A stretch of 64,000 bases of DNA from Aurantibrevibacter litoralis (GTDB taxonomy: Bacteria; Bacteroidota; Bacteroidia; Flavobacteriales; Flavobacteriaceae): contig NZ_JAYEEQ010000001.1 in NCBI RefSeq assembly GCF_034651555.1, positions 310,001 through 374,000 of the forward strand, written 5' to 3'. Each line of letters opens with the position of its first letter. The first letter of the stretch is position 1. The notes beneath the pieces are model-generated. The model was not told the origin of the DNA. It made no database searches and saw only the letters and a list, made by a program, of their open reading frames with translations. Shown here piece after piece: positions 7,985-15,978 of this stretch. Both the position numbers and the translations under genes were made by a program.

Positions 7985-10600
7985 TTGAAACCAACAGATA
8001 AAACAAAAAAGCTAACCCCTTTGATGCAGCAATATCAAACCATCAAAACCAAGTATCCTGATGCGCTTTTGCTGTTTAGAGTGGGCGATTTTTACGAGAC
8101 CTTTGGGGAAGACGCCGTTAAAGCATCACAAATATTAGGTATCATTCTTACCCATAGAAACAATGGTGGCGATAGAACTGAACTCGCCGGTTTTCCCCAC
8201 CATTCCATAAATACCTATTTGCCCAAATTGGTTAAGGCGGGTCTGCGTGTGGCTATTTGCGACCAGTTAGAGGATCCCAAGCAAACAAAAACCATTGTAA
8301 AAAGAGGCGTAACCGAATTGGTTACACCTGGTGTGGCACTCAACGATGATCTTCTTCATTCTAAAACCAATAATTTTCTTTGTGCGGTACATTTTGGACG
8401 GCACCGCATTGGTGTTTCTTTTTTGGATATTTCTACAGGAGAATTTTTAACCTCAGAAGGTACCGAAGAACAGGTCGATAAATTATTGCAGAATTTTGCG
8501 CCCAACGAGGTGTTGGTTTCTAAATCCCATAAAAAGGAGTTTTTGGAGGTTTTCGGAAAGCAGTTCCACACCTTTTTTATCGAAGATTGGGTCTTTCAAG
8601 AAGATTACACTCACGAAACCTTAACCAAGCATTTTAAAACCAAAACTTTAAAAGGCTTTGGAGTAGATCACCTTGCTCATGGTGTCATCGCATCTGGGGT
8701 GGTACTGCATTATCTTTCTGACACGCAGCACCGCCAATTGCAGCATATTGCCACCTTACAGCGAATCCCCGAGGAAGAATATATTTGGATGGATAGGTTT
8801 ACCATAAAAAACCTGGAGTTATATCATGCGTTCAATGCAAATGCAGTTACGCTTCTAGACGTTATAGACAAATCGATTTCGCCTATGGGTGGGCGCATGC
8901 TAAAGCGATGGCTGGCACTCCCGTTAAAAAACATCGAAAAAATCCGAAGAAGGCATCATATTGTTGCGCATTTGCAATCTGAAGAACAACTTCTTCACAC
9001 TTTTCAGCATCATATCAAACAAATTGGCGATCTCGAGCGGTTGATTTCTAAAGTAGCTACCGGTAAAATTAATCCAAAAGAAGTTATTCAGCTCAAAAAT
9101 TCATTGGAAGCCATTGTGCCTATCAAGCAACACGCCTCTAAAACCTTGAATGAGGCACTAAAACAGCTAGGGGACCAAATGCACAGTTGTGACCTGCTTA
9201 GGGCTAAAATCAAAGAAATGCTCCATGAAGAGGCTCCTGTAAATATGCTTAAAGGAACTACTATTGCCCAAGGCTATTCAGAAACCTTAGATGAACTTCG
9301 GGGTCTCGCATTTTCAGGAAAAGACTACCTCAATAAAATGCTGGAACGAGAAACCCAGCGGAGTGGTATTAGTTCACTTAAAATTGCGTCTAATAATGTT
9401 TTTGGATATTATATTGAGGTTCGAAACACCCACAAAGACAAGGTTCCCGAAGATTGGATTCGCAAACAGACCTTAGTGAATGCCGAGCGTTATATTACCG
9501 AAGAACTAAAGGAATACGAATCTAAAATTTTAGGTGCCGAGGAGCGTATTCTAGAATTAGAACAGCAATTATTTTCTCAGCTCTTGGTTTGGATGCAAGA
9601 ATATATTGCCCCTGTACAACACAATGCGTTGCTTATTGCACAGTTGGATTGTCTTTGTGGATTTGCCCAACTTGCTAAAGAAAACAGGTATGTAATGCCC
9701 GAAATAAATGACTCTACCGAATTGTATATTCGAAATGGAAGGCATCCGGTGATAGAGAAACAGTTGCCTTTGGGCGAAACCTATATTGCCAATGATGTTC
9801 TTTTAAATCGGGAGGAACAGCAAATTATTATGATCACTGGTCCCAACATGAGTGGTAAATCAGCTATTTTGCGGCAAACGGCACTCATAGTTTTAATGGC
9901 GCAAATGGGAAGTTTTGTTCCTGCTGAAAGTGCTAAAATTGGCGTTATAGACAAGATATTTACCCGTGTAGGTGCCAGCGACAACATCTCTATGGGCGAG
10001 TCTACTTTTATGGTAGAAATGAACGAAACGGCCTCTATCTTAAATAATTTATCTGAACGCAGTCTTGTGCTTCTTGATGAAATTGGACGCGGTACCAGCA
10101 CCTACGACGGTATTTCTATTGCTTGGGCTATTTCGGAATATTTGCACGAACACCCGGCACGGGCAAAAACTCTTTTTGCTACACATTATCACGAGCTTAA
10201 TGAAATGGCCACGACCATGGAGCGGATCAAAAACTATAATGTGTCCGTAAAAGAATTGAAAGACAATGTGCTGTTTCTTCGCAAACTCGTAGCCGGTGGT
10301 AGCGAACACAGTTTTGGAATCCACGTAGCCAAAATGGCCGGTATGCCACAACAAGTCATATCCAAAGCGAACAAAATCCTTAAAAAACTCGAAAAATCGC
10401 ATTCTAGTGCCGAGTTAACAGATAAACTTCACTCGGCTCAGAACGAAATGCAATTGAGCTTTTTTAATCTCGATGACCCTTTATTGGAACAAATTAAAGA
10501 AGAAATCACCCATTTAGACATCAATACCTTAACACCCGTAGAGGCGTTAATGAAACTGAACGAAATAAAGCGATTACTCACCAAAAAGAAAAAAGCGTAG
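7985..10600 (+). CDS. mutS: DNA mismatch repair protein MutS
   Basis: An 871-residue MutS that recognises mismatches and recruits MutL. The N-terminal mismatch-binding domain has the Phe-x-Glu motif within GDFYETFGEDA at residues 33-43. The C-terminal ABC-type ATPase has Walker A GPNMSGKSA (about 619), the signature region STFMVEMNETA, Walker B LVLLDEIGRGTSTYDG and the downstream HYHEL. The start is a TTG: no in-frame ATG lies upstream, and the next Met (residue 14) would remove part of the conserved lead-in to the mismatch domain. It is divergent from the TrmH-type gene. Length is normal for MutS1. Two tRNA genes follow after a 190-bp spacer. Confidence 0.96.
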   Translation: MKPTDKTKKLTPLMQQYQTIKTKYPDALLLFRVGDFYETFGEDAVKASQILGIILTHRNNGGDRTELAGFPHHSINTYLPKLVKAGLRVAICDQLEDPKQTKTIVKRGVTELVTPGVALNDDLLHSKTNNFLCAVHFGRHRIGVSFLDISTGEFLTSEGTEEQVDKLLQNFAPNEVLVSKSHKKEFLEVFGKQFHTFFIEDWVFQEDYTHETLTKHFKTKTLKGFGVDHLAHGVIASGVVLHYLSDTQHRQLQHIATLQRIPEEEYIWMDRFTIKNLELYHAFNANAVTLLDVIDKSISPMGGRMLKRWLALPLKNIEKIRRRHHIVAHLQSEEQLLHTFQHHIKQIGDLERLISKVATGKINPKEVIQLKNSLEAIVPIKQHASKTLNEALKQLGDQMHSCDLLRAKIKEMLHEEAPVNMLKGTTIAQGYSETLDELRGLAFSGKDYLNKMLERETQRSGISSLKIASNNVFGYYIEVRNTHKDKVPEDWIRKQTLVNAERYITEELKEYESKILGAEERILELEQQLFSQLLVWMQEYIAPVQHNALLIAQLDCLCGFAQLAKENRYVMPEINDSTELYIRNGRHPVIEKQLPLGETYIANDVLLNREEQQIIMITGPNMSGKSAILRQTALIVLMAQMGSFVPAESAKIGVIDKIFTRVGASDNISMGESTFMVEMNETASILNNLSERSLVLLDEIGRGTSTYDGISIAWAISEYLHEHPARAKTLFATHYHELNEMATTMERIKNYNVSVKELKDNVLFLRKLVAGGSEHSFGIHVAKMAGMPQQVISKANKILKKLEKSHSSAELTDKLHSAQNEMQLSFFNLDDPLLEQIKEEITHLDINTLTPVEALMKLNEIKRLLTKKKKA

Positions 10601-10672
10601 CCGTATGCCCTTAGAGTTGTAAGGTTCGCAAGTTGTTCTTTATAATTTTTTCATGCTTTTACCGAAATTTGC

Positions 10673-10702
10673 TTTGCTTTTTAGAGAATTGTATTAAATT
10701 TG
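10673..10702 (+). promoter_or_regulatory. Bacteroidota-type promoter for the tRNA cluster
   Basis: TTTG at 10673-10676 and TAAATTTG at 10695-10702, separated by 18 bp, match the -33 TTTG and -7 TAnnTTTG elements of Bacteroidota sigma factor promoters. They lie about 90 bp before tRNA-Gly. The assignment is by consensus only. Confidence 0.6.
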
Positions 10703-10791
10703 CATCCGCATCATAGAAGATGCCCTATAGTATTAAAAAAACTTCTGAAATACTGGGGGTTTTAGTGAAACGGTCTTGTACATAATTTAAT

Positions 10792-10864
10792 GCGAAAATA
10801 GCTCAGTTGGTAGAGCGCAACCTTGCCAAGGTTGAGGTCGCGGGTTCGAATCCCGTTTTTCGCT
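10792..10864 (+). tRNA. tRNA-Gly (anticodon GCC)
   Basis: A 73-nt cloverleaf. The acceptor stem GCGAAAA pairs perfectly with TTTTCGC, followed by discriminator T. The D arm is GCTC-AGTTGGTA-GAGC, the anticodon stem is CAACC/GGTTG with the loop TTGCCAA, so the anticodon is GCC, and the T arm is CGGG-TTCGAAT-CCCG. CCA is not encoded. Confidence 0.96.
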
Positions 10865-10871
10865 CGACGTC

Positions 10872-10910
10872 GACTCCGCTCAGTCACCACGGGTGGAGTT
10901 TTTTGTTTTT
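10872..10910 (+). terminator. Possible terminator between the two tRNA genes
   Basis: ACTCC at 10873-10877 pairs with GGAGT at 10895-10899; an alternative inner stem CACC/GGTG is also possible. A T-rich tail (TTTTTTGTTTTT) follows. It would separate transcription of tRNA-Gly from tRNA-Leu. Confidence 0.55.
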
Positions 10911-10937
10911 CGAAAAGAAGAAGCATCAAAGTCTAAG

Positions 10938-11021
10938 GCTCGAGTGGTGGAATTGGTAGACACGTTGGACTTAAAATCCAATGGACATTAGTCCGTGCGG
11001 GTTCAAGTCCCGCCTCGAGTA
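10938..11021 (+). tRNA. tRNA-Leu (anticodon TAA), integration target
   Basis: An 84-nt tRNA with a long variable arm, as expected of tRNA-Leu. The acceptor stem GCTCGAG pairs with CTCGAGT (one G-U), discriminator A. The anticodon stem TTGGA/TCCAA encloses the loop CTTAAAA, giving anticodon TAA. The T arm is GCGGG-TTCAAGT-CCCGC. The last 20 bases of the gene are repeated at 20762-20781, so the 3' half is the attB site of the integrated element and the current 3' end was supplied by the element on insertion. Confidence 0.96.
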
Positions 11022-11022
11022 C
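11002..11022 (+). repeat. attL core (tRNA-Leu 3' end)
   Basis: The 21-bp sequence beginning TTCAAGTCCCGCC and ending GAGTAC is identical at 20762-20782. Allowing one mismatch (G at 11001 against T at 20761) the identity extends to 24 bp. It covers the 3' half of the T arm and the acceptor stem of tRNA-Leu plus one base. Confidence 0.93.
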
Positions 11023-11024
11023 GT

Positions 11025-11060
11025 AAAACCCCGTAAATATTGACTTTACGGGGTTTTTTT
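11025..11060 (+). terminator. Element-borne terminator directly after tRNA-Leu
   Basis: A perfect 13-bp stem: AAAACCCCGTAAA at 11025-11037, loop TATTGAC, TTTACGGGGTTTT at 11045-11057, followed by more T residues. It begins 4 bases after the tRNA. As it lies just inside attL it is part of the element, and would stop tRNA transcription from entering it. Confidence 0.88.
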
Positions 11061-11068
11061 ATTGTGTT

Positions 11069-11094
11069 TTGTACGATTATTGTACGATTGACTT
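11069..11094 (+). repeat. Left integrase arm-type site candidate
   Basis: A 26-bp sequence containing TTGTACGATT twice in tandem with 11-bp spacing and ending in GACTT. It is repeated exactly and in the same orientation at 20610-20635. Its position about 50 bp inside attL and about 130 bp inside attR fits arm-type binding sites of a tyrosine integrase. Confidence 0.72.
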
Positions 11095-11105
11095 CTTTTA
11101 GGTCA

Positions 11106-11678
11106 TTATTTCACCATCCAACCGTTCATGTGATCATTAATGAAACCCTCAACTTTCGTTTTTGCGCTTTTTACAAAATCGGCGATACTGCCGGTACCAT
11201 AAATAGAATCCTGTATGTCTAAGTAGAAGTTTACCACCTCATCACGGGCAATGTCACTATCATACAACTTATTATTTTTTAAAGGGCTTAAATCTATGCC
11301 TAAAAGGGCCATATTGGTTTCACATGGGATATAGGGCAAATCAGAACACCAGGGAGTTAAATAATCTTTCAGGTTTTCATATTCCCGCAATTGCTTAAAA
11401 TAGGTTATTGCATCCGTGAACGATAGTGTATTTTCTTCATCGACACATTGTAGCACCGTGTAAAGTATTTTTGAATCCAATCTTTTTTTGGACTGCATCC
11501 CTTCTGATAGTTTATTTATCCATCGGAATTGCTGTATCACTTCTTTAACTACCATCGAGGTTTTAAATATGGTCCGCTCTTTGCCATATAGGTTTTCCAG
11601 ATTTAGCACCATTACAGAATCTGAACTTCTTTCGTTCTTAACAATTTCGTGTAATGCTTGATTAGTTTTTAGTATCAT
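11106..11678 (-). CDS. Hypothetical protein of integrated element
   Basis: A 190-residue protein of unknown function, predicted soluble. I see no signal peptide, membrane segment or familiar catalytic motif. It is mostly helical by composition, with a central YFKQLREYENLKDYLTPW stretch, and the C-terminus has SIADFVKSAKTKVEGFIND. It is the leftmost gene of the element, on the opposite strand from the Xre-type regulator, and the two share a 150-bp A/T-rich divergent promoter region. Genes in this position in prophages and satellites often carry immunity, toxin-antitoxin or host-benefit functions, but nothing in the sequence proves one. The ATG at 11678 is taken because it immediately follows the A/T-rich spacer. 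Confidence 0.6.
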   Translation of the reverse strand: MILKTNQALHEIVKNERSSDSVMVLNLENLYGKERTIFKTSMVVKEVIQQFRWINKLSEGMQSKKRLDSKILYTVLQCVDEENTLSFTDAITYFKQLREYENLKDYLTPWCSDLPYIPCETNMALLGIDLSPLKNNKLYDSDIARDEVVNFYLDIQDSIYGTGSIADFVKSAKTKVEGFINDHMNGWMVK

Positions 11679-11829
11679 AATTAATTATTTAATGTTGTTT
11701 TTATGTTTCAAATATACATTAAAATATCATTTATAATAATTTATTTGAAAATTATTGCTTACTTATTATCAATTAATATATCTTTAGTGATGTTATATAT
11801 ACATAATATGGTCAATAAAAATTTTTAAA
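11679..11829. promoter_or_regulatory. Divergent promoter region of the element
   Basis: A strongly A/T-rich spacer between the leftward 190-residue gene and the rightward Xre-type gene. On the plus strand TATCTTTA (11779-11786) lies 21 bp after a TTG (11755-11757) and 43 bp before the Xre ATG, close to the TTTG / TAnnTTTG consensus. Several short TATA-rich inverted repeats could be operators; none is long enough to call. Confidence 0.45.
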
Positions 11830-12123
11830 ATGATAAAGAATAAGATTAAATATTTCCTTAGAAAAAAGGATATGAAACAATTTGAATTAGCTGATAAGCT
11901 CGGTATAAAAAAAGAAACACTTAGCCGGATTATCAATGGAAATCCCACCATACAAAGCATAAAGGACATTGCGGACGCTTTAGATGTTGAAGTAGTTGAA
12001 TTATTTGAATCTAAAGGGCCAAATGGATTTATTGAGTATAATGGTACCAACCATCCAATACGGTCATTTTCTGACCTCAACGAACTTGTCTCTACAATCA
12101 ACAAAAATAAAAAAACCCTCTAG
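11830..12123 (+). CDS. Xre/Cro-type HTH regulator of the element
   Basis: A 97-residue DNA-binding protein. Residues 5-60 form a typical HTH_3 domain: FLRKKDMKQFELADKLGIKK, then the recognition helix ETLSRIINGNPTIQSIKDIA and the DALDVEVVELFE end. The remaining 35 residues have no recognisable domain. It is the only clear phage-type repressor-like gene in the element and is transcribed opposite to the long minus-strand module, which fits a repressor or Cro-like regulator of element genes. It lacks the peptidase domain of LexA/CI repressors, so induction would need another route. Its 3' end overlaps the hairpin that terminates the minus-strand module. Confidence 0.8.
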   Translation: MIKNKIKYFLRKKDMKQFELADKLGIKKETLSRIINGNPTIQSIKDIADALDVEVVELFESKGPNGFIEYNGTNHPIRSFSDLNELVSTINKNKKTL

Positions 12124-12138
12124 CGCAGCTCTAGAGGG
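12116..12138 (-). terminator. Terminator of the element's minus-strand module
   Basis: CCCTCTAG at 12116-12123 and CTAGAGGG at 12131-12138 form an 8-bp perfect stem with a 7-base loop. Reading leftward the stem is followed by a run of seven T residues, so it terminates the minus-strand genes. The stem includes the stop codon of the convergent Xre gene. Confidence 0.82.
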
Positions 12139-12174
12139 CATCCTAATAAACAACAATTGACAATCGAAGACTTT

Positions 12175-12576
12175 TTAACCTTTAAATTTTTTGTCTATTT
12201 CGGAATAAAACTCCTGAGCCTCGAGCATCGTATAATAATCTTCCTTTTGCTCGGGATTCTCTGAATTTGAAATACCAGGTAGTTTTGAATCTAAACGTTC
12301 ATCTACATTGCCATAGAAGTTTTTAACCTCTCTTTCGGCTGCATCAGTATAACTTAACCCGGACATGATGCCGTCTCTAAGTTCCCATTTATTGGTAATG
12401 GGTGAATTAATCCAGCTGTTTATCCGGATGCGCTCCTGTTCTACTCCAAGGTTGAAAACCTCATTATACAGCTCTGAATTATGAATTTTTAAAATTTCGG
12501 GACTCATTTTATAGTTTTTTATCGGTTCAATTTGAATATTGTTTTCTGGGCTATTTAAAAGCGGTTCGGGATGCAA
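12175..12576 (-). CDS. Small helical protein, resembles phage scaffold domain
   Basis: Last gene of the minus-strand module, 133 residues from a TTG at 12576, or 110 residues from the ATG at 12507 (MSPEILKIHNSEL). The stretch VFNLGVEQERIRINSWINSP resembles the helical scaffold segment found after the protease domain in head protease-scaffold proteins of tailed phages (pattern GVxxERxRxxxW). No protease domain is present. If this reading is right, the element encodes a stand-alone scaffold-like protein. The longer start would overlap the preceding gene by 26 bp; the shorter leaves 43 bp. The similarity is by eye and short, so unknown function remains possible. Confidence 0.5.
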   Translation of the reverse strand: MHPEPLLNSPENNIQIEPIKNYKMSPEILKIHNSELYNEVFNLGVEQERIRINSWINSPITNKWELRDGIMSGLSYTDAAEREVKNFYGNVDERLDSKLPGISNSENPEQKEDYYTMLEAQEFYSEIDKKFKG

Positions 12577-12835
12577 GGCCTAACGAATCTATTCCCAAAC
12601 CTGCCATTGGAAGACCATAGGCAAAACCATCTTTTATTCTTATATAGATATTTCCATATGAATTTACATTCTTGCCTGGGCATTTTTCGGATGTGCTATT
12701 TTCCGTTATGTTCCCATCCATATCAAATTGATATAAGGCCTTTGTTTTATGATTCCAATATGCAGTTCCTACATTAACGATCATGTAGCAAAAACAATCT
12801 TGTAATTCGTCTTTATCTGGATATTTCATTACCAA
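12551..12835 (-). CDS. Hypothetical 94-residue protein of element
   Basis: A small protein with three Cys residues (DCFCYM near the N-terminus and KCPG in the middle) and a Gly-rich C-terminal half (YGNIYIRIKDGFAYGLPMAGLG). I do not recognise a family. Its start overlaps the end of the tape-measure gene by 7 bp, an arrangement typical of translational coupling in phage late operons, so it is likely made with the tape-measure protein. It could be a small tail or virion accessory protein, but only position supports that. Confidence 0.55.
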   Translation of the reverse strand: MVMKYPDKDELQDCFCYMIVNVGTAYWNHKTKALYQFDMDGNITENSTSEKCPGKNVNSYGNIYIRIKDGFAYGLPMAGLGIDSLGLASRTAFK

Positions 12836-14667
12836 CCGCCTTGATTGTGAGTAATTAACACAGGTAGACCCTTCGTATCTGAATTGGTGTCTTTTACATT
12901 TCGACCCGGATCATTTAAATTGATATTTAAAGAGCCCCCTAATACGGCCTTTTCCAAATTCGCGTTGCTTTGGGCTAAATTTTGAGATGGGCTGTCTATA
13001 GGTTCTTTTGAAATATCTTCAGGGAAATCACTATCTAATTTTAAATTATTCCTTTCCCTAATTCCGGAAATAAAATCCAGCCCTTTGGTAACCCTACCAA
13101 TCAATGGAATTTTTGACATGAATTTTAGTATTTGTTCCATAGGGTATAGTATCCCATCAGCTAGAACTTCTCCAATACGTTTAATTCCCGCAAAAATACC
13201 ACCGTTGGTAAAAGCATCTTCTATACTACTCCAATGCCTTTTAAAACTCATTATGATGTTAACTATCCATCCCAACGGACCTAAAACCTGTAACATAGAT
13301 GCCCCCCAAGTATCATATTTCCGGATTGCCGTATCTATTAATACCACCAATCCATAAATTGCAGCTATGGCCACAACGATAGGATTTGCGCTCATGGCAG
13401 CATTTAAACCCCATTGGGCAACGGTCCATATTTTAGTTACCACTTGTATGGCTGTTATGATAGCCACTGCACTTTTTAAAGCAATGAAACCACCTAACAA
13501 TAAGGCTGCGCTTTCTATCACTATATCCATATTCTCGGCTACCCAATCCATAGCCTTTCCCATAGTATCTAATGATTTATTATTGGAATTAGTGACGGTT
13601 GTATAGTTTAAAAATTGATTTTTAATTGCCATTAACCGCTCTCCGAAAGATCCTGTATTAATTGCAGCCTGAGCCTGAGCGGTACCGGATTTGTTTATGT
13701 TTGCCAACATAGCATCAAACCCATCTACATTGTTAAATAAGGCTTGACCTAAAGCTGCATTTTCCCGACCTAAAACTTGCAATACTGCAACGTTGTTTTT
13801 TCCAAGTTTGGCAAACTCTTTTAACCTTTTATTAAATGGAAGCGAAATATCTGTGACAATATCCAGATCCACCCCCATCTTTTTTAAGGCTTTTAATTGC
13901 CCTGCGGGAAGTATTTTGGAACTGGCCATGATGGCTAATATGTTTTTTAACTTGGTACCTGCTTCACTGCCTTTTTCAAAACCAGATATTAACTGTACCA
14001 AAGCAATAGACTCATCTAATTTGGTGCCGGTAGCAGCTGCAATAGTACCGAACTTACTCAATGCTTCTGCTGTCTGTGGGATTTTGGAAGCTCCGTAAAT
14101 AGAACCAGCTGCCAACTGATCTATAGCATACTTAGAATATTCTGCACCTAATCCAAAGTGGTTTAAAGAAGTGGTTAAGGCATCCGCAGAATCTGCCAAC
14201 TCCATCTTTGCAGCCTTACTTAGAATAATGGCATTTTTGGTAATATCTGCGAGTGCTTTCGGAGTCTGTAATAATTCGGGTTTGGCAGATGCAATCAGGT
14301 CCATGCCATAAAAGATATCTTTGGCGGCCATTTTTGTGGCTTTGGCGGCATCCATTGCATGCCCTTCTAAAATAGCCAAATCATTTCCCGTGGCACCGGT
14401 TATAGAAGATAGCGATGCAAGGCTATCATTGTATTGTAAATTGTTTTGTATTGCCTGAGTGAAAATAGCACCTATACCAAGCCCTAAAGCGAGCTGGGAA
14501 AGACGACCCATTTTATTAAAAGTGGCAGATACTTTGGTATCGAATCTTTTAATGGCTGCTACACCTGTAGTGGCAAACCCTTTGGTAGAGTTTACCATTT
14601 TTTGCACGGTGTCCGTGAACTTGTCCACAGCGGTAAAAGTGGAAGGTATTTTTATAGTTGCTGCCAT
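12829..14667 (-). CDS. Phage tail tape-measure protein (TP901 type)
   Basis: A 612-residue protein that in tailed phages sets tail length and helps DNA entry. The core region (about residues 60-310) follows the TP901 tape-measure family: SLASLSSITGATGNDLAILE, AKATKMAAKDIFYGMDLIAS, NHFGLGAEYSKYAIDQLAAG and GTKLDESIALVQLISGFE. Residues about 340-450 contain several hydrophobic segments, as usual near the middle of tape-measure proteins. The frame can be extended 28 codons to 14751, but that part is Lys/Ile-rich and lacks similarity, so the ATG at 14667 (MAATIKIPSTF) is preferred. It is short for the family and no other clear tail gene surrounds it, which is odd for a prophage. Confidence 0.82.
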   Translation of the reverse strand: MAATIKIPSTFTAVDKFTDTVQKMVNSTKGFATTGVAAIKRFDTKVSATFNKMGRLSQLALGLGIGAIFTQAIQNNLQYNDSLASLSSITGATGNDLAILEGHAMDAAKATKMAAKDIFYGMDLIASAKPELLQTPKALADITKNAIILSKAAKMELADSADALTTSLNHFGLGAEYSKYAIDQLAAGSIYGASKIPQTAEALSKFGTIAAATGTKLDESIALVQLISGFEKGSEAGTKLKNILAIMASSKILPAGQLKALKKMGVDLDIVTDISLPFNKRLKEFAKLGKNNVAVLQVLGRENAALGQALFNNVDGFDAMLANINKSGTAQAQAAINTGSFGERLMAIKNQFLNYTTVTNSNNKSLDTMGKAMDWVAENMDIVIESAALLLGGFIALKSAVAIITAIQVVTKIWTVAQWGLNAAMSANPIVVAIAAIYGLVVLIDTAIRKYDTWGASMLQVLGPLGWIVNIIMSFKRHWSSIEDAFTNGGIFAGIKRIGEVLADGILYPMEQILKFMSKIPLIGRVTKGLDFISGIRERNNLKLDSDFPEDISKEPIDSPSQNLAQSNANLEKAVLGGSLNINLNDPGRNVKDTNSDTKGLPVLITHNQGGW

Positions 14668-14766
14668 ATTCTGAACATTTAGTATAAAATTATAACTTTT
14701 TAGACGTGTTTTGATTTCGATTTGAAACTTGATTTCGATTTTTATTAACAATTTGATTGTTGATAA

Positions 14767-15213
14767 CTATCTGTGTAATACGGTTTTTACAAGGTTGTTG
14801 CTGATTTGATTTAGTACCTCAACTTTATCATCTACATAGATGCAAGGGGTATCTATACAATTCAAAAAATCTATTTTCATTTGATTGGTTTGGTTTTCTT
14901 TTATTTTGTCCAACGTGGGAATACTGAGTTTCTCACATAAGATTTCCATCCTATTTCCGGAAGCGGTTAACAGTAGGTAATCATTGAATTCTAATGATTG
15001 CTTTAGTTTTAAAAACTCTTTTCCCCAGGGGGTTAGATGTGCGCTCAGGAAAACGGCACGTTTAAACTCGTCATAAATTGATTCGTTGAAATAGAAATAT
15101 GTTTTTTTAATGTTATGTCTGCGGATGGACATGGAACTATAGATAATACAATCATCGATGTCGCTTATCAGAAATTCCCCTTGGTACAAAATATTTAAAC
15201 TTTCAATGTACAT
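14767..15213 (-). CDS. HAD-superfamily-like phosphatase
   Basis: A 148-residue protein with the motif order of haloacid dehalogenase-type phosphatases: motif I SDIDDCIIYSS (DxD) at residues 18-28, motif II LLLTASGNR (Thr/Ser), a downstream Lys in the region KENQTNQMK, and motif IV IYVDDKVEVL (DD). HAD proteins dephosphorylate small molecules, proteins or nucleic-acid ends; phages use them for nucleotide or end processing. No cap domain is evident, so a small-cap class is likely. It sits 4 bp downstream of the 164-residue gene and about 100 bp before the tape-measure gene, in the same leftward unit. The substrate is unknown. Confidence 0.62.
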   Translation of the reverse strand: MYIESLNILYQGEFLISDIDDCIIYSSMSIRRHNIKKTYFYFNESIYDEFKRAVFLSAHLTPWGKEFLKLKQSLEFNDYLLLTASGNRMEILCEKLSIPTLDKIKENQTNQMKIDFLNCIDTPCIYVDDKVEVLNQISNNLVKTVLHR

Positions 15214-15216
15214 AGT

Positions 15217-15711
15217 TTATCTTTTTAAAATATCTGATATGGTACCTATTTCACTCCACCCAAAAAAACCATCAAACTCCATCGCATTTGCTTCCATATT
15301 TTTTAATTGTTCTCGAGAAACTATTTTTATTTGATCATCGCTCAATTCAATGACCACCAAATTGGAAGTGATTTCCGGATTATTGTTGACCAGCTGAAGC
15401 ACTTCTTTTCTAGCCTTTTCTTTAATATCTGCTACTTCTTTGTCAATCATGGCATGTATTCCGGTGATCAGTTTTTTACCTATTGCTTCCAGAACAACCT
15501 CAGCCATTTCCCTGATTTTTTCATCCTGAGAACTGTTATAAGAAGTAAGGTCTAAACCTTTGCCGTTAGTTTGCTGTAAAATGTACTTTTCATTTTCCGT
15601 GGTTTCTATGTAATTCCCGGATGTAATTATCTTTTTCCGGTGTATGTGGGTTCGTAACAAATTCATGTCGATGCCCAGGGCGGTTGCAAAATTTTTTCTA
15701 GTGAGTTTCAT
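15217..15711 (-). CDS. Hypothetical protein with N-terminal HTH-like segment
   Basis: A 164-residue soluble protein. The first 30 residues (MKLTRKNFATALGIDMNLLR, then an Arg/Lys-rich HIHRKK) look like a helix-turn-helix followed by a basic patch, and the middle (IREMAEVVLEAIGKKLITGI ... DKEVADIKEKARKEVL) is likely a coiled coil. The C-terminus is acidic with WSEIGTISDILKR. I do not recognise the family. It is separated from the HAD-like gene by only 3 bp. A set of short direct repeats lies just upstream of its start, suggesting regulation or a replication origin there. Confidence 0.55.
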   Translation of the reverse strand: MKLTRKNFATALGIDMNLLRTHIHRKKIITSGNYIETTENEKYILQQTNGKGLDLTSYNSSQDEKIREMAEVVLEAIGKKLITGIHAMIDKEVADIKEKARKEVLQLVNNNPEITSNLVVIELSDDQIKIVSREQLKNMEANAMEFDGFFGWSEIGTISDILKR

Positions 15712-15729
15712 ATCTTTTTTGGGTTAAAA

Positions 15730-15771
15730 TTCGTGTTGCATTTGGTTTTCGTGTTGCATTTGATGTTGCAC
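15730..15771. repeat. Iteron-like direct repeats TGTTGCA
   Basis: Two 15-bp copies of TTCGTGTTGCATTTG (15730-15744 and 15748-15762) with 18-bp periodicity and a third shorter TGTTGCA at 15764-15770. They lie between the replication-like gene and the 164-residue gene and could be binding sites for the replication initiator or a regulator. Confidence 0.55.
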
Positions 15772-15930
15772 TTATCAAATCTATGTCAAGGGGATAAAAA
15801 ACGGAATTCGCAACGTACTGCGACCAGCTCAAAAAGCGTCTACAGTACCTTAATTGCCACCTAATCCCTTATCTGCGATAGTTTTATTTTAAACCAATAT
15901 CCCAACGTCATTTGATTTCAATCGTTCGTT

Positions 15931-15969
15931 AAAACGCCTCTTTTGAAACGTTTGTTTTTTTAGGCGTTT
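15931..15969. other. Inverted repeat downstream of the replication-like gene
   Basis: AAACGCCT (15932-15939) and AGGCGTTT (15962-15969) form an 8-bp stem with a 22-base A/T-rich loop that itself contains GAAACG. It lies 10 bp after the replication-like gene. It could be a weak terminator or a double-strand origin hairpin; the sequence does not decide. Confidence 0.4.
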
Positions 15970-15978
15970 CAATTACTT

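Noticed and set aside
12829..14751. Tape-measure start at 14751
   Set aside because: The extra 28 residues are Lys/Ile-rich low-complexity; the ATG at 14667 begins a typical N-terminus.
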